Positions 59,802-64,000 of a DNA stretch of 64,000 bases are shown here, piece by piece. The notes below the pieces were generated by a model, which had not been told where the DNA came from, made no database searches, and saw nothing but the letters and a program-made list of their open reading frames with translations. The DNA lies in assembly GCF_003363265.1 (NCBI RefSeq), contig NZ_QRBF01000007.1, positions 62,001 to 126,000 of the forward strand, read 5' to 3'. Position 1 is the first letter of the stretch. Every line of letters starts with the position of its first letter. This stretch comes from Dyella psychrodurans (lineage in GTDB: Bacteria; Pseudomonadota; Gammaproteobacteria; Xanthomonadales; Rhodanobacteraceae). A program made the position numbers and the translations under genes.

Positions 59802-62800
59802 ATGATCGACGAACCGCTCCCGCTCGACCGCGGGCCATCGACGATGCCATTGCGCGATTTCCATCCCGCCGTTTCCGCGTGGTTCGACGCCACGTTTCCC
59901 GCGCCCACCTCGGCGCAGGCACAGGCGTGGCCGCAGATCAGGGCAGGGCGCCACACACTGGTGGCCGCCCCGACCGGTTCGGGCAAAACGCTCACCGCCT
60001 TCCTCGCCGCCATCGATGCCTTGGCGCAGGAAGCCATCTCGCGCGGCGGCACGCTGCCGGACGAAACGCGGGTGGTGTACGTGTCGCCGCTGAAGGCGTT
60101 GTCGAACGACATCCACATCAATCTCGAAGCCCCGCTGGAAGGCATTCGCGCACAACTGCAGAAACTCGGCCTGCCCGATGCGCCCATCCGCACCGCCGTG
60201 CGCACCGGCGACACGCCGCAACCCGAGCGCAACCTGATGCGCAAGGTGCCGCCGCATATCCTCGTCACCACGCCCGAGTCGTTGTACGTGCTGATGGGTT
60301 CGTTGTCCGGGCGCGAGATGCTGAAAAGCGTGCGCAGCGTGATCGTCGACGAAATCCATGCCGTCGCGACCAGCAAACGTGGCGCGCATCTGGCGCTGAC
60401 GCTGGAACGACTCGAAGCGCTGTGCCAACGGCCGCTGCAGCGCATCGGTTTGTCGGCGACGCAGAAACCCATCGAGGATGTCGCCAAGTTCCTGGTGGGG
60501 GAGGGCATCGGCTTGGCTCCCTCTCCCCTCCGGGGAGAGGGCTGGGGTGAGGGGACAACCTCGCAAGAGACCCCAAAAGAGCCACCGCCTTTTACGGCAG
60601 ACCTTTTCGCAAGAGCGACCCCTCACCCCGACCCTCTCCCCAATGGGGAGAGGGAGAAAAGCTGCACCATCATCGACGTGGGCCACACGCGCAAGCGCGA
60701 CCTCGCCATCGAAGTGCCGCCCGTGCCGTTGGAAGCCGTCATGTCCAACGACACCTGGGAGCTGCTTTACAACCGCCTCGCGCAACTGGTGGACGAACAT
60801 CGCACCACGCTCGTCTTCGTCAACACGCGACGCATGGCCGAGCGCGTGGCGCGGCACATGTCGGAGCGAATAGGGCATGAAGCGGTCGCCGCGCACCACG
60901 GCAGTCTTGCCAAGGAACAGCGGCTGGATGCCGAGCAACGCCTCAAACGCGGCGAACTGAAAGTATTGATCGCCACGGCATCGCTGGAACTCGGCATCGA
61001 CATCGGCGATGTGGACCTGGTATGCCAGCTGGCATCGCCGCGCTCCATCGCCGCCTTCCTGCAGCGCGCCGGCCGATCCGGCCACGCGGTGAACGGCACG
61101 CCGAAAGCGCGCCTGTTCCCGACCAGCCGCGACGACCTGATCGAATGCGCCGCACTGCTCGACTGCGTGCGCCGTGGCGAACTCGACACGCTGGTGCAAC
61201 CGCCCCAACCGCTCGACGTGCTGGCGCAACAGATCGTTGCCGAGGTCGCCTGCGCGGAATGGAACGAAGATGCGCTGTTCGACCTCGTGCGTCGCGCCCA
61301 TCCCTATCGCACCTTGCCGCGCGCGCAGTTCGACGCCATCGTGCGCATGCTGGCGGATGGTTTCACCACGCGACGCGGCGCACGCTCGGCCTATGTCCAC
61401 CGCGACGCCGTGCATCATGAACTGCGTGCGCGGCGCGGCGCGCGGCTCACCGCCGTGACGTCGGGCGGCACGATTCCCGACATGGCTGACTATCTCGTGG
61501 TGCTGGAACCCCAGGCCACCATCGTCGGCACGGTCAACGAAGATTTCGCCATCGAAAGCATGGCGGGCGACATCTTCCAGCTCGGCAACACCAGCTATCG
61601 CATCCAGCGCGTGGAACGCGACCGCCTTCGCGTGGAAGATGCGCACGGCGCACCGCCCAGCATTCCATTCTGGCTGGGCGAAGCACCCGGGCGCAGCAAT
61701 GAATTGTCGCTCGGCGTTTCGCGCTTGCGCGAAGAAATCGTCGAACGCATCGACGCCGGCGGCGTGCAGGCCGCATTCGATTGGTTGCGCGACGTGCTTG
61801 CGTTGAACGAATCCACCGCACAGCAGATCGCGGAATATCTCGCCAAGGCCAAGGCCGCGCTCGGCGTGCTGCCGACGCAATCCACGCTGGTGTTCGAGCG
61901 CTTCTTCGACGAATCGGGCGGCACGCAGCTGGTGATCCATACGCCCTGGGGCAGCCGCATCAATCGCGCATGGGGGTTGGCACTGCGCAAGCGCTTCTGC
62001 CGCCAGTTCAACTTCGAACTGCAGGCGGCTGCCACCGAAAACGCCATCGTGTTGTCGCTCTCCACCAGCCACAGTTTTCCGCTGGAAGAAGTGGCGCGCT
62101 ATCTGCACAGCAGCAGCGCGGAACACGTGCTGATTCAAGCGCTGCTCGATGCGCCATTGTTCCCGGTGCGCTGGCGCTGGAACGCCGTGACCGCCCTCGC
62201 CCTGCCACGCTACGCCGGCGGCAAGAAAGTGCCTGCGCCATTGCAGCGCATGAAGAGCGAAGACCTGCTCGCCACGGTGTTTCCCGACCAGGTCGCCTGC
62301 CTGGAAAACATCACTGGCGAACGGCAGATTCCCGACCACCCGCTGGTCAACCAGACGCTGCACGACTGCCTGCGCGAAGCGATGGACGTGGACGGCCTGC
62401 TCGATGTCCTGAAAGGACTCGAATCCGGCGCCATCACGGTGGTGGCACGCGATCTCACCGCACCGAGTCCGCTTGCCAGCGAAGTGCTCAACGCCGCGCC
62501 CTACGCCTTCCTCGACGACGCGCCGCTGGAAGAACGCCGCACGCGCGCCGTGCAGACGCGCCAGTGGAACGGCATCGAAGACACCGACGATCTGGCCAAG
62601 CTCGATCCGGAGGCCATCGCTGCCGTGCGCGCCGAAGCATGGCCGGAGGTACGCAGCGCCGATGAGATGCACGAAGCGTTGAACGTATTGGGCTTCGTTA
62701 CCCGCGAAGACGTTGAAACCAATGCAGGCTGGCTCGACTGGTTGCACAAGCTCGCGAAATCACACCGTGCCACGCAACTAACTCCCTCCCCTGCGTGCAG

Positions 62801-64000
62801 CAGGGGAGGGCTGGGGTGGGGTGAAGCCCCCAACGTTACGGCAAGCCCAGACAACCCCCTCCCAACCTCCCCCTGCAAGCAGGGGGAGGAGCAAGGTGTG
62901 CACGGTGTGTGGGTCTGCGCCGAGAAACTCCCTCTTTGGCAAGCCGCATACAGCACGGCATCGATGCAGCCACCCATTGCCGCACCCGCCGAATTTGCCG
63001 CGCAGCCATGGACACGCGAAGACGCGCTAATCGAACTCGTACGCAGCCGACTCACCGGCCTTGGCCCTGTCACCGTCAACGTACTGGCGACGTCCTTGAA
63101 TGTTGAGACTTCCGATATCGAACTGGCGTTGATCCGCCTGCAATCGGAAGGCTACGTGATGCAAGGCCGCTTCACGCCGGATGCCACCGACACGGAATGG
63201 TGCGAACGTCACCTGCTCGCGCGCATCCATCGCTACACCATCGGTCGCCTGCGCCGCGAAATCGAGCCCGTCAGCCGCCGCGACCTGATGCGTTTCCTGC
63301 TCGAATGGCAGCACACCACACCCGGCACGCGACTTAGCGGACCCGACGCACTCGGTGCCGTGCTCGGCCAGCTCGAAGGTTTCGAAGCCGCAGCCGGTGC
63401 GTGGGAAAGCGAACTGCTTCATGCGCGCATCGAAGACTATTCCAGCCGCTGGCTCGACGAACTGTGCCGCGCCGGCCGCATCGGCTGGAATCGTTTGCGC
63501 AACGGAGGCGGCAGCGGCGGTCCCGTGCGCGCCACGCCCATAGTTTTACTACCGCGCCGCCAATTGGCGACGTGGACATCCATGGCCGATCGCAACCAGG
63601 AGCAAGCGCTACTGCAGTCGTCACGCGCACAAGCCGTGCTCGATGCGCTCGCCGCGCAAGGCGCGCTGTTCTTCGACGAACTGCTCGATGCCACGCGTCT
63701 GCTGCGCACGGAACTGGAAGACGCGCTGGGCGAACTCGTTTCCGCCGGTCGCGTCACTGCCGACAGCTTCGCCGGCTTGCGCGCATTGCTCGTTCCCGCC
63801 GCCAAGCGCGAATCGCCGAGACATCGTCGCGTACGTCGTCATGCCCTGAGCGAGATCGAAGACGCAGGGCGCTGGTCGCTGGTGCGAGTGCCCGCTGTGA
63901 ATGCGCCCAGCGAAGGGCAGGCCGATGTGATCGAACACATCGCCCGCGTCCTGCTCCGCCGCTACGGCGTCGTGTTCTGGAAGCTGCTGGAACGCGAAGC
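59802..64000 (+). CDS. lhr: Lhr-type ATP-dependent helicase, 3' end beyond window
   Basis: The first 1399 codons of a very large superfamily-2 helicase; the frame is open without a stop from 59802 to the window end. RecA domain 1 has the Q-like [11 protein letters not shown], Walker A with Lys62 (APTGSGKT), Walker B Asp183-Glu184-Ile-His (DEIH) and motif III Ser218-Ala-Thr. Domain 2 has [34 protein letters not shown] and QRAGRSGH. The long C-terminal part (WH, DUF4145-like and Lhr C-terminal regions) follows. Lhr proteins unwind DNA/RNA hybrids in repair. Two in-frame palindromic-repeat insertions (residues about 238-286 and 993-1030) interrupt it without breaking the frame. ATG at 59802 or 59844. 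Confidence 0.92.
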   Translation, partial: MIDEPLPLDRGPSTMPLRDFHPAVSAWFDATFPAPTSAQAQAWPQIRAGRHTLVAAPTGSGKTLTAFLAAIDALAQEAISRGGTLPDETRVVYVSPLKALSNDIHINLEAPLEGIRAQLQKLGLPDAPIRTAVRTGDTPQPERNLMRKVPPHILVTTPESLYVLMGSLSGREMLKSVRSVIVDEIHAVATSKRGAHLALTLERLEALCQRPLQRIGLSATQKPIEDVAKFLVGEGIGLAPSPLRGEGWGEGTTSQETPKEPPPFTADLFARATPHPDPLPNGEREKSCTIIDVGHTRKRDLAIEVPPVPLEAVMSNDTWELLYNRLAQLVDEHRTTLVFVNTRRMAERVARHMSERIGHEAVAAHHGSLAKEQRLDAEQRLKRGELKVLIATASLELGIDIGDVDLVCQLASPRSIAAFLQRAGRSGHAVNGTPKARLFPTSRDDLIECAALLDCVRRGELDTLVQPPQPLDVLAQQIVAEVACAEWNEDALFDLVRRAHPYRTLPRAQFDAIVRMLADGFTTRRGARSAYVHRDAVHHELRARRGARLTAVTSGGTIPDMADYLVVLEPQATIVGTVNEDFAIESMAGDIFQLGNTSYRIQRVERDRLRVEDAHGAPPSIPFWLGEAPGRSNELSLGVSRLREEIVERIDAGGVQAAFDWLRDVLALNESTAQQIAEYLAKAKAALGVLPTQSTLVFERFFDESGGTQLVIHTPWGSRINRAWGLALRKRFCRQFNFELQAAATENAIVLSLSTSHSFPLEEVARYLHSSSAEHVLIQALLDAPLFPVRWRWNAVTALALPRYAGGKKVPAPLQRMKSEDLLATVFPDQVACLENITGERQIPDHPLVNQTLHDCLREAMDVDGLLDVLKGLESGAITVVARDLTAPSPLASEVLNAAPYAFLDDAPLEERRTRAVQTRQWNGIEDTDDLAKLDPEAIAAVRAEAWPEVRSADEMHEALNVLGFVTREDVETNAGWLDWLHKLAKSHRATQLTPSPACSRGGLGWGEAPNVTASPDNPLPTSPCKQGEEQGVHGVWVCAEKLPLWQAAYSTASMQPPIAAPAEFAAQPWTREDALIELVRSRLTGLGPVTVNVLATSLNVETSDIELALIRLQSEGYVMQGRFTPDATDTEWCERHLLARIHRYTIGRLRREIEPVSRRDLMRFLLEWQHTTPGTRLSGPDALGAVLGQLEGFEAAAGAWESELLHARIEDYSSRWLDELCRAGRIGWNRLRNGGGSGGPVRATPIVLLPRRQLATWTSMADRNQEQALLQSSRAQAVLDALAAQGALFFDELLDATRLLRTELEDALGELVSAGRVTADSFAGLRALLVPAAKRESPRHRRVRRHALSEIEDAGRWSLVRVPAVNAPSEGQADVIEHIARVLLRRYGVVFWKLLERE
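60517..60656. repeat. In-frame palindromic repeat pair inside lhr (insert 1)
   Basis: CTCCCTCTCCCCTCCGGGGA then GAGGGCTGGGGTGAGGGG (60517-60554) is mirrored by the near reverse complement at 60619-60656 (CCCCTCACCCCGACCCTCTC then CCCAATGGGGAGAGGGAG). Each arm is itself palindromic. The 64-bp centre contains TCGCAAGAG twice. The unit adds about 50 residues ([14 protein letters not shown] ... [12 protein letters not shown]) between helicase motif III and domain 2 and keeps the frame. Confidence 0.9.
62782..62891. repeat. In-frame palindromic repeat pair inside lhr (insert 2)
   Basis: CTCCCTCCCCTGCGTGCAGC then AGGGGAGGGCTGGGGTGGGGTG (62782-62822) is followed by an inverted partner at 62854-62891 (ACCCCCTCCCAACCTCCCCC then TGCAAGCAGGGGGAGGAG). 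It encodes about 37 low-complexity residues ([15 protein letters not shown] ... [13 protein letters not shown]). It is a second, related but not identical, unit of the same repeat class as insert 1. Confidence 0.88.

Noticed and set aside
59796-62747. A 983-codon open frame on the minus strand
   Set aside because: It is antisense to the Lhr helicase, whose frame has clear helicase motifs; high GC produces long antisense frames and this one has no recognisable domain.
1-64000. CRISPR arrays, tRNA or rRNA genes, intact insertion sequences
   Set aside because: No regularly spaced repeat/spacer array, no cloverleaf-like sequence with a recognisable T-loop and no transposase motifs were noticed; a tRNAscan or ISfinder search was not possible.

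Overview
The window is high-GC chromosomal DNA that most resembles a gammaproteobacterium of the order Xanthomonadales, probably Rhodanobacteraceae (Dyella, Luteibacter, Frateuria, Rhodanobacter). That placement is inferred from the mix of families: secreted S53 sedolisin peptidases, a secreted isoamylase, large TonB-dependent receptors, a CusCBA set preceded by a CopL-like small protein, several RND and EmrAB pumps with their own outer-membrane channels, and Xanthomonas-type integron attC sites. No rRNA, tRNA, CRISPR array or intact transposase was seen.

Layout. 1-9.1 kb looks like an accessory region. It holds short repeats at the left edge, a TetR/SDR/NADP-binding module with a repeated operator (281-2418), an array of five integron gene cassettes separated by attC sites with no integrase (about 2634-4739), a DHFR-like protein, a TetR-controlled DoxX/DUF4267 membrane pair, and an arsenic operon (arsR-arsI-arsC-aquaporin) that lacks an arsB or acr3 pump. 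9.4-15.6 kb is a CopL-like protein plus a translationally coupled CusCBA copper/silver efflux operon. 15.7-24 kb carries a secreted metallo-beta-lactamase-fold hydrolase, an SGNH esterase, a YfhO-like membrane protein, an S53 peptidase and a DUF4142 protein.

24.2-35.7 kb is a secreted-enzyme locus: isoamylase, an ECF sigma/FecR pair, a multidomain S53 peptidase (S53-PKD-P domain), an STN-domain TonB receptor and a NodB-type deacetylase. The sigma/anti-sigma/STN-receptor trio suggests cell-surface signalling that could control the peptidase between them. 35.8-43.3 kb, all on the minus strand, reads response regulator, histidine kinase, TonB receptor, beta-propeller and histidine acid phosphatase, which fits a dedicated phosphate-ester (perhaps phytate) scavenging unit.

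43.5-58.1 kb holds a DUF389 membrane protein, a three-gene RND operon with a divergent LysR regulator, a PagL-like lipid A deacylase, and an emrRCAB-like operon (MarR, outer-membrane channel, HlyD adaptor, DHA2 pump) whose regulator appears to be transcribed from a promoter overlapped by its own operator. 58.1-64 kb has a small unknown protein, an AraC regulator, a frameshifted SDR remnant, and the first 1399 codons of an Lhr-type helicase that runs off the window and carries two in-frame insertions of paired palindromic repeats.

The strongest candidates for follow-up are the integrase-less cassette array, the repeat-invaded Lhr helicase, the sigma/FecR/peptidase/STN-receptor unit and the kinase/receptor/phosphatase unit.
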